A DNA stretch of 19,886 nt from Chrysochromulina tobinii (GCA_001275005.1 JWZX01002828.1:1-19886); one strand, 5' to 3'; numbered from the stretch's first letter, positions 9,439 to 18,407 are shown. The notes: a model not told the origin generated them from the sequence alone. Numbers and translations: made by a program.

Positions 9439-10212
9439 ATGTCGCCCAGCTTTGAACAATGGGCCGTTGTCGCCCTGCTGCTTCCAGCAGCTGCTGCTTA
9501 TACACTGAGCCCGTGCGCTGCGCGGCACACGCCGCTTGCTGTTGGCACCGCACCGCTGCGTGTGAGCCTAGGGCGGCGCATGTGCGTTGCCGCACCAGTT
9601 GAAGCACCACTCGACAGCGAGGACATTATTGACGAGTTGCTGGACCTGGTCGAGGATGTAGAGGAGGTTTGCGATCGTGGCATAGGCGCACCAAGCGACC
9701 TGGCCGAGGACATTCTCGAGATCATCGGCGAGCTCGAGGGGATGTGCCCTGTGAGCTCCAACTGGGGCAACTCACCAGTTCTGGCTGGCCGTTGGCGACT
9801 GCGTTACACGTCGTCCAAGACTTTCGCGAACAACCTGGGCCTCACTGGCTATGCGCGCGACCTCGCGGGCGTCTCGACGCCGGCCACGTTCATGCGCGTA
9901 CAGACGCAATTCAAGCGGCTCGTGTATGAAGAGACGCTTGCCTTTGAGAAGGGCTCGCTTGCCGCCATGTTTGGAAAGTTTTCCAACGCCGAGACTGTAC
10001 AGGTTGAGTGCCGGTGGTCGGAGACGCGCGAGGGTGCCATGGCCGTCGAATCGCAGCTCGTCGTCGTCGGAAGCAACAGCTGGCAGCCGGCAGACCGGCA
10101 GGACAAGGCCGTGCGAGCGCTGGGCGCGGCGCGGCCCGTTTATCTCGACGAGGAGCTGCTCGTCATGCGGTCGCAACCTGACTACATCGTGTGGGTGTTC
10201 ACCAAGCCTTGA
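9439..10212 (+). CDS. plastid lipid-associated protein (PAP/fibrillin family)
   Basis: The product is 257 aa. Residues 1-20 form a signal peptide (WAVVALLLPAAAA) followed by Y21, then a Ser/Arg-containing transit-like stretch (~21-45). This is the bipartite address used for four-membrane plastids, with an aromatic residue at the predicted cleavage site. The mature part has the PAP/fibrillin lipocalin-like pattern: an acidic helix (DELLDLVEDVEEV), LAGRWRLRYTSSKTFANNLG at ~115-135, and a C-terminal YLDEELLVMRSQPDYIVWVF strand pair. Family members bind lipids in plastoglobules, thylakoids or stroma and are linked to photoprotection. Which fibrillin subgroup it belongs to cannot be told. No introns are needed. 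Confidence 0.75.
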   Translation: MSPSFEQWAVVALLLPAAAAYTLSPCAARHTPLAVGTAPLRVSLGRRMCVAAPVEAPLDSEDIIDELLDLVEDVEEVCDRGIGAPSDLAEDILEIIGELEGMCPVSSNWGNSPVLAGRWRLRYTSSKTFANNLGLTGYARDLAGVSTPATFMRVQTQFKRLVYEETLAFEKGSLAAMFGKFSNAETVQVECRWSETREGAMAVESQLVVVGSNSWQPADRQDKAVRALGAARPVYLDEELLVMRSQPDYIVWVFTKP

Positions 10213-10328
10213 AGTGTATTGTTGGACTTCGTTTTTCATTTCATAGCTCAAACTTTTGCCGCGCTCTCGTCGGGCGCCCGGAGAAAGAGGACCTTGCAGT
10301 CAGGACCGTTCTGAGCGTTGCGCACATC

Positions 10329-11487
10329 ATGGCGCAGACAGCGGCGACTATCCCGTGAGTTGCTGCCGTCCGCGCTTCGCCCTGACCTGCGCGTGCAGAG
10401 TTCGTGGATGGCCCACCGGCACACGAAGCGACGCGTGCACTCTGGGGCTCCAAGCGGCTGAGCGCACGCAGGGCCCTTGCGCAGTGCCTTTGATGTGCCT
10501 GCGCGGCCCATGACTGCTGCCTCCCTTCGTCTGCACAGAGGTGGACCGGCTGCCGACATCAAGGTGACGACGTCTGACCTGCGCGGCCAGGTCGGCCGCA
10601 TCCAGAACCAGGTGAAGGAGATCCAGGAGGTGGTGCGCATGTACTCATCCACCACAGGCCCGCGACGCGTGCGCCGCTCCAAGATGGACGTGATGAGCCA
10701 GGAGGTGCAGGACACCAACCCGTATTCGCGGCTGATGGCTCTCAAGACCATGGGCGTCGTAAAAAATTACGAACGCGTGCGCGACTTCAGCGTGGCCGTA
10801 ATTGGTATCGGTGGCGTCGGAGTGAGCCTTGTTGAGATGCTCACTCGTTGCGGCATCGGCAAGCTCATCATCTACGACTACGACACCATCGAACTCGCTA
10901 ACATGAACAAGATGTTCTACCGACCGGAGCAATCGGGATGGAACAAAACGATGGCTTGCCGCCACTATTGCTCGGAGCTCAATCCGGACACTACGTTCGA
11001 GGTTCACAACATGAACATCGCGACCGACGAAAACCGGGCCAAGTTCAAGGAGACACTCGCTTCGGGTTCGCTTGACCGCAAGGGCGCGGTGAGCATGATC
11101 GTCGGCTGCGTGGACAACCTGGAGGCGCGGCAGCTCATGGAACAAGTGAGCGAGGAGCTGCAGGTTCCGTTCATGGACGCCGTCGTCGCCGACGACGCCA
11201 TGTCGGGATCGGTGCAGCTCATCATTCCAGGGCGCACCGGCGGCTTGGAGGCGGCGCCCATCAAGTCGCATATGCAGAAGCGACCTGGAACGTGCCCCGC
11301 CTCGCTGCCGACCACGGATTCGATCATTGCGGGCATCACAGGCCAGAACGTGCTCAAGTATCTTCTTGGTTTCGGCGAGGTGGCCTTCCTGATTCAGTAC
11401 AATGCGATCACCAATGACTTCCAATCACGTATGACCTACCCGGACCCACGCAAGGCGAGCGCCGTGCCGGCGACGCCGGGGGCATGA
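10329..11487 (+). CDS. UBA5: UBA5-like UFM1-activating E1 enzyme (2 exons), divergent
   Basis: The model joins 10329-10354 to 10485-11487, giving 342 aa. If the intron is wrong, the first ATG in the main exon is 10510. UBA5 adenylates UFM1 and carries it as a thioester for transfer to UFC1. The Rossmann ATP site is clear: GIGGVG at 116-121, LIIYDYD with D140/D142, ELANMN, then CVDN with D219. NPYSRLMALK precedes it, as in human UBA5. The catalytic cysteine is C279 (GTCPASLPTT). Missing are the CxxC zinc pair before the catalytic loop (replaced by GGLEAAP), the second zinc pair, and the long C-terminal tail that binds UFM1 and UFC1. The protein stops just after the adenylation fold. The N-terminal ~70 residues look partly coiled-coil. 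Confidence 0.75.
10355..10484 (+). other. predicted UBA5 intron (GT-AG, 130 bp)
   Basis: The donor CC|GTGAGT is a textbook 5' splice site right after a short ATG exon (10329-10354, MAQTAATI). Joining it to the acceptor GCGCAG at 10484 keeps the reading frame. Intervening acceptors do not. Without this intron the first ATG is 10510. Confidence 0.55.
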
Positions 11488-11834
11488 GGACAGCAGCGGT
11501 GCGCGGAAACGACGAGGAGAGTCGCGCACCCGCGAGAAAGTTTTGTGTCAGGCTCCCCAGGGCCATGTTCTTCGTTGGCCCCCCCCGCCCGCCTGTAGCT
11601 CTAGTCGTGTTTGAGTCTGCACATCCCTAACGCGGTAACTCGGGCGTGCAGTGCCGAGCCGCAAACGAGACTGTAATTGCAATCAGCGTCTCTGCGTAAG
11701 CGTAGGAACCTAAGTCTTTTCCAGAAGCAGCGCGTCGCATGCAGTGCTGGATCGTGCGTGCGTTGCGTGCGTGCGTGCGTGCGTGCGTGCGTTGAGCGGC
11801 GCCAGCAGTCCTCTGCTCGATCATCCAGCTGGCC
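11488..11834. other. intergenic: UBA5 3' flank and SNRNP27 upstream region
   Basis: No gene is seen. A (GTGC)n microsatellite spans about 11754-11792, 40 bp before the SNRNP27 start. A C-tract lies at 11580-11587. Confidence 0.5.
11754..11792. repeat. (GTGC)n microsatellite
   Basis: About nine GTGC units with one interruption (GTTGC near 11762). It lies in the probable 5' leader of SNRNP27. Confidence 0.85.
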
Positions 11835-12603
11835 ATGAGCGCACACGAACGCGAAAGGGCCGATGAGCGCGATCGTGAGCGCGACCGCGACCACGGGCAT
11901 AACCGTCACCGTTCGCGGCACCGGCGGTCCCATTCCAGGGATCGTGATCATGCTGACCGCAGCCGGAGCAGGGAACGAGACATCCCTCATCGCGAGACTG
12001 AGATCAGGCGAGCACTACCTGATGAAGAGAGCGACGACGATGAAGACGGGCACTCTCACACAAGTCGACAGAAACTGCCGCAGCGCGGCGCTCCGCCGCC
12101 AATGGGAGCACGGCCGCCAATAGGGTGCGCCCCCGCCAATAGGTGCACCGCCGCCAGTAGGAGCGCGGCCGCAGATGGGAGCGCCACCCCCAGTCGGTGC
12201 GCCGCCACCAGTCGGTGCGCCACCGCTCGGAATGCCACCGCCAGTGGGCGCACCGTCACCGATGGGTGCACCGCCAAGTATGAGCGCTCAGGTACCGGCG
12301 GGATCACATGTACGTAGCGACGCAGCGCCCTCTCCCGCTGTGCCAGCTGCAGATGGCTCCACGTCGGCCGCAGCCGCAGCCGCGACGTTTGACAACGGCG
12401 GAGACGACGATGAGCCAAGTGAGGATCTTGAGGCGAAGATGATGGCGGAGATTATGGGCTTCTCGGGATTCGACTCGACGGCCGGAAAAGGGGTCGATGA
12501 CCCGCGCTGCAAGATGGAGGGTGTGCATCACAAGGAGCAGCGCCGCTATCGCCAATACATGAACCGGCGTGGTGGCTTCAACCGGCCGCTCGATGCCGTA
12601 TGA
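11835..12603 (+). CDS. SNRNP27: SNRNP27, U4/U6.U5 tri-snRNP 27-kDa protein, with an apparent +1 frame change
   Basis: Two frames together encode about 255 aa (human is 155). The first (11835 to ~12122) has an RS/RD/RE-rich arginine domain (residues 1-50), then an acidic DEESDDDEDG stretch, then PPPMGARPPIG. The second (from 12124) continues the same GAPPP[MIV] hexapeptide repeat without a break. It ends in the diagnostic SNRNP27 domain: MGFSGFDSTAGKGV, then YRQYMNRRGGFNRPLD. One base in the GGG at 12123-12125 must be skipped. No in-phase intron explains this, because all nearby AG acceptors give the wrong phase. In other eukaryotes the protein is a tri-snRNP component acting at spliceosome activation and 5' splice-site choice. 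The long GAPPPV tract is not in the human protein. Confidence 0.8.
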
Positions 12604-12900
12604 TGCCGTGTCGCGTACATGATGCATGGAGAGTATATATGAGTAACCTGTCTGCGCGTGTACTCACTGTAGTCATCACTGCCGCATGTTGTCCACCACC
12701 GATTAGGAAAGTCAGACGTCCTTCCAGACGTCCTCCGAGTCTTTCGCTTGCTGTTTTTCGTCTATGTTTCCGGAAAGCCGTGGGAATAGCTTAGGACTTT
12801 AAGGCTGTGGCTTCGCTGCCTTTCGATTGGGGGCTTAACAAGTTGTTCTCATGATCTCATCAGATCTCAACATCTCGAAAGACCTCCTCGTTCCGACGCA
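12604..12900. promoter_or_regulatory. intergenic: SNRNP27 3' flank and Tic110 upstream region
   Basis: This stretch holds a TATATA run near 12634-12639, just after SNRNP27, and a 12-bp direct tandem CAGACGTCCTYC at 12713-12724 and 12725-12736. ATGs just before the Tic110 start (for example 12851) open another frame. A promoter role is inferred from position only. Confidence 0.35.
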
Positions 12901-15900
12901 ATGTCGATTACCTTGCGCGCGTCGCTACTGTTGCTGCATGGCTCGGCTACAGCCTTCGAGCTGGGCGTCGTTACACAATTCGGAGCCGCGCGTGGCATGT
13001 GCCCGCGCGCAGCTGCGCCCTTCATGGTCGCCGCTAAGGATGTATTCGGCCAGTACTACGAGGCCTCGCCACCAGTCCAGAAATCTATGCGAACGCTGCC
13101 CGCGCCCATCGCCAAGGTGGCGATGGGTGGGCTCGTTGCCGTCAGCGGCATGGCTGGTTTCGCGCTAACCCCGTCGAGGAGGATCCCCGTCAACGCTATC
13201 GGCGGCGTCATCACGGCCATTGGCGGAAACGTTGCTCGCAAGCGCCTGTTGGCTGTGCGCCAGAAGGCAGCCATCCCGGCCGTCGCTGCACTCTTGTCCA
13301 AAGGCTTGGCCAAGGCGACCCCGGAAGGGCTCGCCGCAATCGCCGCCGAGTACGACGTGCCAAAGAAGGAGTTCCAGTCGCAGCTTGCCGAGCTCTACCT
13401 CATCTACATCAGCGCATGCCTCAACGCACACGCTGTGGAGACGAGCGAGCTCTCCGATCTGCTCCGACTGCAGAAATTGCTTCGCCTGTCTTCGGCGCAG
13501 GTGGGTGGGCAGATGTTCGCGGCTGCCCGCCAGCTCTTTTCGCGTCACCGCGCGTACCTCGAGGACACGGAGCCGAACGACTCGAAGCGCCTTCTAACCA
13601 AGTTCGTTTTCCTTGCTGAGCGCGTCCTCGCTGAGGACGAGTCGCCTGAGGGGTACAAGTACGAGGTGCTGCGGTTGCAGAAACTCTTCTCGCTCACTGT
13701 TAAGGAGTGGCGCGCCATGGCGGAGGACGCCGCTGTCCCCTTCTATGAGAAGGCGCTCAACTCTGCGGTGATGGAGGCCAAGCCAGTAACGGCGGAGCAA
13801 CTTGCGGCAGTGCGCGCCTCGCTCGGCATTGCCGCGAGCTGCGCGGACCGCATGCACGCAGACATCTTCAAGCGGAGCGTGTCGACGGCGCTGAGCTCTG
13901 GCAGGCTTTCCGATGCAGACAAGGATCGGCTTGCGGCGATACAGACGCTTCTTGAGATGAGCGACAGCGCGTCCTCGGAGAGCCTGCGGGCACTCACCGC
14001 CCCGCTGTACGCGACCACCTTCGAAAAGGTGCTCGGCAAGATTGGCGAGCTCGAGGGCGAGGTGAATGAGCGCATGAGCGCGCAACTCGCGGGCGAGCTC
14101 ACGCTTCGCCAGCAAGAGCTCCTCCTGCAGCTTGCCGATACGCGCCCGGTCGAGGCGGTAGTGCTCAAGAAGGTCGCCAAGGCGCGCCTCGACGAATCTC
14201 TCCAGTTCTTACGTGCGTCAAACCTGCCCGCGAGCCTCAAGAGCGTGCAGTCGCTCGTGAGCTTTTGCGCCCGGCTCGCCAACTTCCTCGTCTCGATCAA
14301 CCGTGCCGAGGGCGATGTGGACGCGGCGATCGCCACGCTCTTTGGTGGCATCAAGGGCGAGGTCAAGCAGAGCGAGGTCCTCGGCTTGTACCGCGCGCTG
14401 CTGCTCCACTTCCTCGAGGACCTCAAGGTTGACGCCGCCGATGCTGCCACTCTCGACCGCCTCCGTGTGATTCTCGGGCTGCAAGCGGCCGAGTCCGCCT
14501 CCATCTACCAGGCTGCGGCGGGTCCCCTCTTCCGCGCTGCGCTTCAGAAGGCGGTTGAGGGCTCCAAATACGGAGTCGAGCAGAAGGCGGCTATCGAAGC
14601 GTCGCTCACCGACCTCGCGCTGCCAGCGAGCGTGACGCTCTCCATTTCGATGGACGTGTACTCGGCGAAGCTGCGCAGCATCGCTGGCGCGGGCAAGCTC
14701 ATGGAGGAGGAGTCCACAGCTGGCCTGAGCAGCCTGCGCAACTTCCTCGGACTCGAGATGGCGAACGTGCAGGCTCTCCACGAAGAGGTGTGCGGTCCCT
14801 CGTACCGCGACTCGGTGCGCCAGGTGATGAGCACGGCGGGCGCCATCCCTGACGAGTACTTTGAGGGGCTGAACACGCTTCGTGAGCGGCTGGGCATTTC
14901 GGAGGCGTCGGCCAAGCAGAGTTTCGCCCTTGAGGTGACTGCCAAGATGAAGGAGTTTGGCACCAAGGCGGTGAACGCGCTGGCGGAGAAGATGAATGGC
15001 CCGAAGGAGGCGTCCAAGGACGGCAAGGGCTCGATGAACATGGCGGCGGGAGCCTCGTTCACGACCGAGCTGCTCAACCTCGTCGACTTTGCCGTCGCCT
15101 CCAAGGCCATCGTCGTGGAAGACGGGAAGACCCTGGGCGTCGGCGCCAACCTCCGCGGCGAGCTCTCCGAGCTCGCGCTACGGGAGTTGTATAAGAACTA
15201 CCTCGCCGAGGCGTTCTCGGGCGCGGAGGCGTCCACGAAGAGCAAGATCTTTGAGTCGCTCGACAAGCTCTCCCTCGTGCTTGGGCTGACCGACGGCGAG
15301 ATCAACGCCATCCACAACGAGATCGGCTCGATGATCTATCGCCAGTACATCTCGAAGGCGCTCGTCAAGGGACCGCTCGGCAAGGAGGAGGTCTCCTTCC
15401 TGCGCTCGGTCAAGGATACGCTTGGCATGGACCAGTCGCTCTGCGATGAGCTCGTGCGCGAACAGCAAATGAACCGCGTTTCGAACCTCATCGAATCCAT
15501 GTTCGAGAAGGACCAAGTGCGCGTGGAGGACGTGCGCACGATGCGCGACACGGCAGCGCTCTTCGATGTGGACTTGCTCACCGACTTGCAAGTCTCGAGG
15601 ATCAAGCTTGAGCGCTTCTTCAATGTGGAACTCGAGGCTCTGCTTGAGGATGGCGAGATCAAGAGTGACGACATCGAGCAGCCTCGAGGAGCTTTGCGAA
15701 TCGCTGCAGATCGGCGAAGAGCGTGCAACTCAGCTACTCTCGGAGCTCGTGCAGAGGAAAATCTCGGGCGGCGTGCTGCGGGCCGCCGCGATGATGCGTG
15801 GTGGCGCGACGAAGGAGGTCATGGAGCAGCTCAAGAGCGTCCTCGAGTGTGCGGCGGTGCTTGATGTCCAGGCCAAATGCTCCGTCTCGGCCAGCGAGCG

Positions 15901-16027
15901 TTCCGAGCTGTACATGCTCTTTCAAGCGGGGCAGCTCAGCGGCGGCGGCGACAACGTCGAGCGCCAGGCGCAGCTCGAGCTGCTCAAGTCTACCTTGGGC
16001 CTCACCGGCGCAGGTGTGCTTGCGTGA
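12901..16027 (+). CDS. TIC110: Tic110, plastid inner-envelope import protein, with an apparent +1 frame change
   Basis: About 1041 aa if one base near 15679 is skipped (Arabidopsis Tic110 is 1016). The N-terminus is a signal peptide ending SATA|F19, then a transit-like region. Two hydrophobic segments at ~72-90 and ~96-112 match the membrane anchors of Tic110. The rest is a long series of helical repeats with the family rhythm (LRxxLGL, YRxxLxxAxxxG), the stromal scaffold that meets incoming preproteins and recruits chaperones. In the first frame the code runs to GAG at 15676-15678 (E926) and then turns into Arg/Gly-rich non-homologous sequence ending at 15864. The second frame, from 15680, gives SLEELCESLQIGEERA, then SASERSELYMLFQAGQ, matching the Tic110 C-terminus (human-readable match: EELSDLYAIYSKS in Arabidopsis). 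No intron fits. Confidence 0.85.
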
Positions 16028-17088
16028 GCGAGTGGGAGCTTTGTTTACTGGATCGGGAAGGTGGGGCGTGACGCCCAGGACAGTACGGGAGAGTGACGTG
16101 TCTGGACCGAGATCACGATGTATGCACGGGTCGGCACGGTGTACAGAAGACACGACAGGTCGTGGGTAGCGGAGGACCACACTCCCGGGCAATCATGGAA
16201 TGGAACCTACGGTCGCGAACGATCGACGCGAACGACGGACCGGACGTAGGGTCGCGCGGTAAGGTTTGCGTCTCGGAGCTTGCCGGCACGCGGCAGCAGG
16301 CGCGCCCGCCGCCGACGTCCGAGTAACGTCCGAGCCGCGGTCCCGCGGTCGACGAAGTCGCGGTAAGGCCGTAAGGGGCTTTAGCCGCGAAGGTACAACG
16401 GTCCACCGCTATATCAAATCTTATTAATGTATGAATCGGGAGAGTAAGCTCTTCTAAGCACGGCTCGGACCACGGACGGCCCCGGCCCCCGCGCGGCGCC
16501 GGGTTGGATGCATTTTGCATAGCGACGTCTGTGGTCGCGCGGCACCCTCCGGCCACCGCGGGGTCCGGGCAACCATGCGAACTGCATCGCGCGCGGAGGC
16601 CTCACCCCGCTCAGCGAGGCCGAGGGCCTCAGGCGGACACGGCCTGAGGCGCACGGCTCAGGCCTCAGCGCTTCAGGCCCGGACGCCGGAGCCGGCGGAG
16701 GACGCCGGTCGCCGCGCGAGCCGGTCCGCATGCGCCGTGCTCTTTTCGCACGTCTCCGCACGTAGTACTCCGCACGCATCATCTCACGCATCCTCCTCCT
16801 ATCCTCCTCCACCACAGGTCGCGCTACTCCTACCATCTCATCCCTCATGACATCGGCGGGGACATATCATCTCTCATGCATGCCGTCCCACAAAGATGCG
16901 GCCTAGTACGCTCGGTCCATCCTGCATCCTCCCACCATCGACAGGAAAGGGGCCGCCAGCTCACGCGCCGGGCTGCATGGATGCATGGACTTACCCAGCC
17001 CCGGGCATTGGACGAAGGCATATGGCACGGCCAGGAATGTTGAGGAAATCACGACTTGCTGCCGACGTACCCATGGATTCGTCAAGAT
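16028..17088. other. 1-kb stretch without a recognisable gene
   Basis: This is the converging 3' flank of Tic110 (plus) and a surface-protein gene (minus). It holds a small AT-rich patch (16412-16455) and a dyad-rich cluster of GCCTCAGG/CCTGAGGC words at 16596-16680. Beyond these are pyrimidine-rich TCCTCC runs near 16790-16815 and a GCATGGATGCATGG repeat near 16975. Short open frames on both strands show no conserved-looking protein. I found no tRNA or rRNA by eye. Confidence 0.4.
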
Positions 17089-18135
17089 TCAGACTTGCTG
17101 AGTAGCTTTCGCTGGATCGCCTTTCGCTGGACCTTTCGTTGACTTGACGGTGCACTTGCCGAGGCAGCATTCTTTGCGTGCGTAGTAGCCGAGGCCGAAG
17201 AGGGCTATTGTACTTCCGATGGCCGCGACGATGATCACAATGATGATTTCTAGTTGGGTCGGCTCGTACGTTGGCGGCGGTGGCGCCGGGGGTGGTGAGA
17301 TGGCTGTGACGAAGGGTGGGGTGACGACCGCGAGCACGGAGACCGAGGCCCCGCCGGCGATGGTGACGCCCGCGGGCATGTTGGTCGCGCTGGTCGTTGA
17401 GCTCAAAAGCGAGGCCATCGTCGACTGCAGCGAGGCTGACGTGTCTGCGAGGGTTTGGATGGTGCATTCTGCGATGACGCTGCCAGCATAGACAGTCACG
17501 TCCACCAACGACTGGTCGACAGATGTCCTGTTCGCGAGCGCGAGCTTCATCTGGTTCTTCACAGTCGGGTGAACGAGGAGACGTCGCCGGATAGCGATAG
17601 GGTGAATGCAACCTGAACCACTGTAGGCGGCCGCGGCGGTGGCGACGGGGGTTGGCGAGGGCGAGGGCGGCGGTGGCGAGGGTGGGGGTCGCAGCGGCGC
17701 GGGCGACGGTGGACGCGCGGGAAGGGGCGGCGGCGGCGGGCGAATAAGACGAGGCCCGCAGTCCAGGCAGTTGGTGCCGAGCCCACAGTTGGACCACTCG
17801 GCGCCAGGGCCGCCGTCGCTACACGCCCCGTAGCCCGCAGTCGGACATGTGTTCGTGCAACGCCACTCTCCAGGAGTAGGTGGAGGCGATCGTGTAGGCG
17901 GCGGCGGCGATGGTGAAGGCGGTGGCGGCGATGGTGGCCTAGGTGTCTGGGCAGCGACCAACGCCTTCTCCTGCCCGAGCATTCCCATGATCAATAAAAT
18001 AGACCGTCTTTGATCTCGTGCCCGAAAAATGCCCGCGACGTGTGGTGACCTCATCGTCTTCGCGCCGTCGTCCACAGCGTGCTGGGCCTCGCTGTGTTGA
18101 AGGCCAAACATCTCTTCCGCTCTGCCATAACACAT
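17089..18135 (-). CDS. proline-rich, Cys-module single-pass surface protein
   Basis: From the first ATG (18135) the product is 348 aa; later ATGs (for example M28, MRSPHVAG) are also possible starts. In order: a basic then hydrophobic stretch (~38-62) that may be a signal sequence; PPSPPPPSPSPPPP (67-88); a six-cysteine module at ~91-128 (C-T-N-T-C, ACSDGGPGAEWSNCGLGTNCLDCGPR); another Pro-rich run (129-165). A Ser/Thr/Val-rich domain follows at ~176-280 (VDVTVYAGSVIAECTI), reminiscent of SEA-like folds. Next are PPPAPPPP, one transmembrane helix (295-317), and a short Cys/Lys tail. The DGGPGAE-x-C-x-LGTxCxDCGPR module recurs in secreted algal proteins. A cell-surface or scale/matrix role is likely, but the ligand is unknown. 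The leader contains the hairpin array. Confidence 0.65.
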   Translation of the reverse strand: MCYGRAEEMFGLQHSEAQHAVDDGAKTMRSPHVAGIFRARDQRRSILLIMGMLGQEKALVAAQTPRPPSPPPPSPSPPPPTRSPPPTPGEWRCTNTCPTAGYGACSDGGPGAEWSNCGLGTNCLDCGPRLIRPPPPPLPARPPSPAPLRPPPSPPPPSPSPTPVATAAAAYSGSGCIHPIAIRRRLLVHPTVKNQMKLALANRTSVDQSLVDVTVYAGSVIAECTIQTLADTSASLQSTMASLLSSTTSATNMPAGVTIAGGASVSVLAVVTPPFVTAISPPPAPPPPTYEPTQLEIIIVIIVAAIGSTIALFGLGYYARKECCLGKCTVKSTKGPAKGDPAKATQQV

Positions 18136-18145
18136 TGGACACTTG

Positions 18146-18407
18146 CTCAACCGGACTTGACGAGGTCTTCACACCAACAAGTCCGGGTTGAGCTCGCAAA
18201 ACATTTGCTCAACCCGGACTTAGCAAGGTGTGAATGAGCTCAACCCGGACTTGCGCTAGTCCAACGTCACAAAATAAGTCCGGGTTGAGAAATGTTTTTC
18301 GCTTCTCAACCCGGACTTGATCCGATGGTGTGAAGACCTCCCCAAGTCCGGGTTCGGGGTTGAGCATATGTTTTTTCGAGGCTCAACCCGGACTTTGTGA
18401 GTGTGAA
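18146..18407. repeat. array of eight 14-bp motifs forming hairpins
   Basis: Forward copies of CTCAACCCGGACTT lie at 18146-18158 (one C shorter), 18208-18221, 18239-18252, 18305-18318 and 18382-18395. Reverse copies, AAGTCCGGGTTGAG, lie at 18179-18192, 18276-18289 and 18344-18364 (with a 7-bp insertion). Reverse/forward pairs make stems with 15-, 15- and 17-nt loops rich in A/T. Each pair is followed after 4-8 nt by GGTGTGAA or AGTGTGAA (18227, 18327, 18400). The first pair also has the mirror TTCACACC at 18168-18175. Confidence 0.9.

Noticed and set aside
12121-12175. A small intron restoring the SNRNP27 frame
   Set aside because: Every GT donor/AG acceptor pair here leaves the wrong phase, and the hexapeptide repeat is continuous with just one base skipped.
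15566-15664. Translation of the second Tic110 frame upstream of 15665
   Set aside because: Upstream of the join this frame reads as non-conserved Ser/Cys/Arg sequence; only the part after 15680 resembles Tic110.
16093-16326. Small plus-strand gene after Tic110
   Set aside because: No conserved-looking sequence, non-ATG or weak starts, and frames on both strands of similar length in the same place.
16028-17088. tRNA, rRNA or snRNA gene
   Set aside because: No cloverleaf boxes or known small-RNA motifs could be found by eye in this or the other intergenic regions.
18146-18407. CRISPR array
   Set aside because: The repeats alternate in orientation, spacers are irregular, and the context is eukaryotic.
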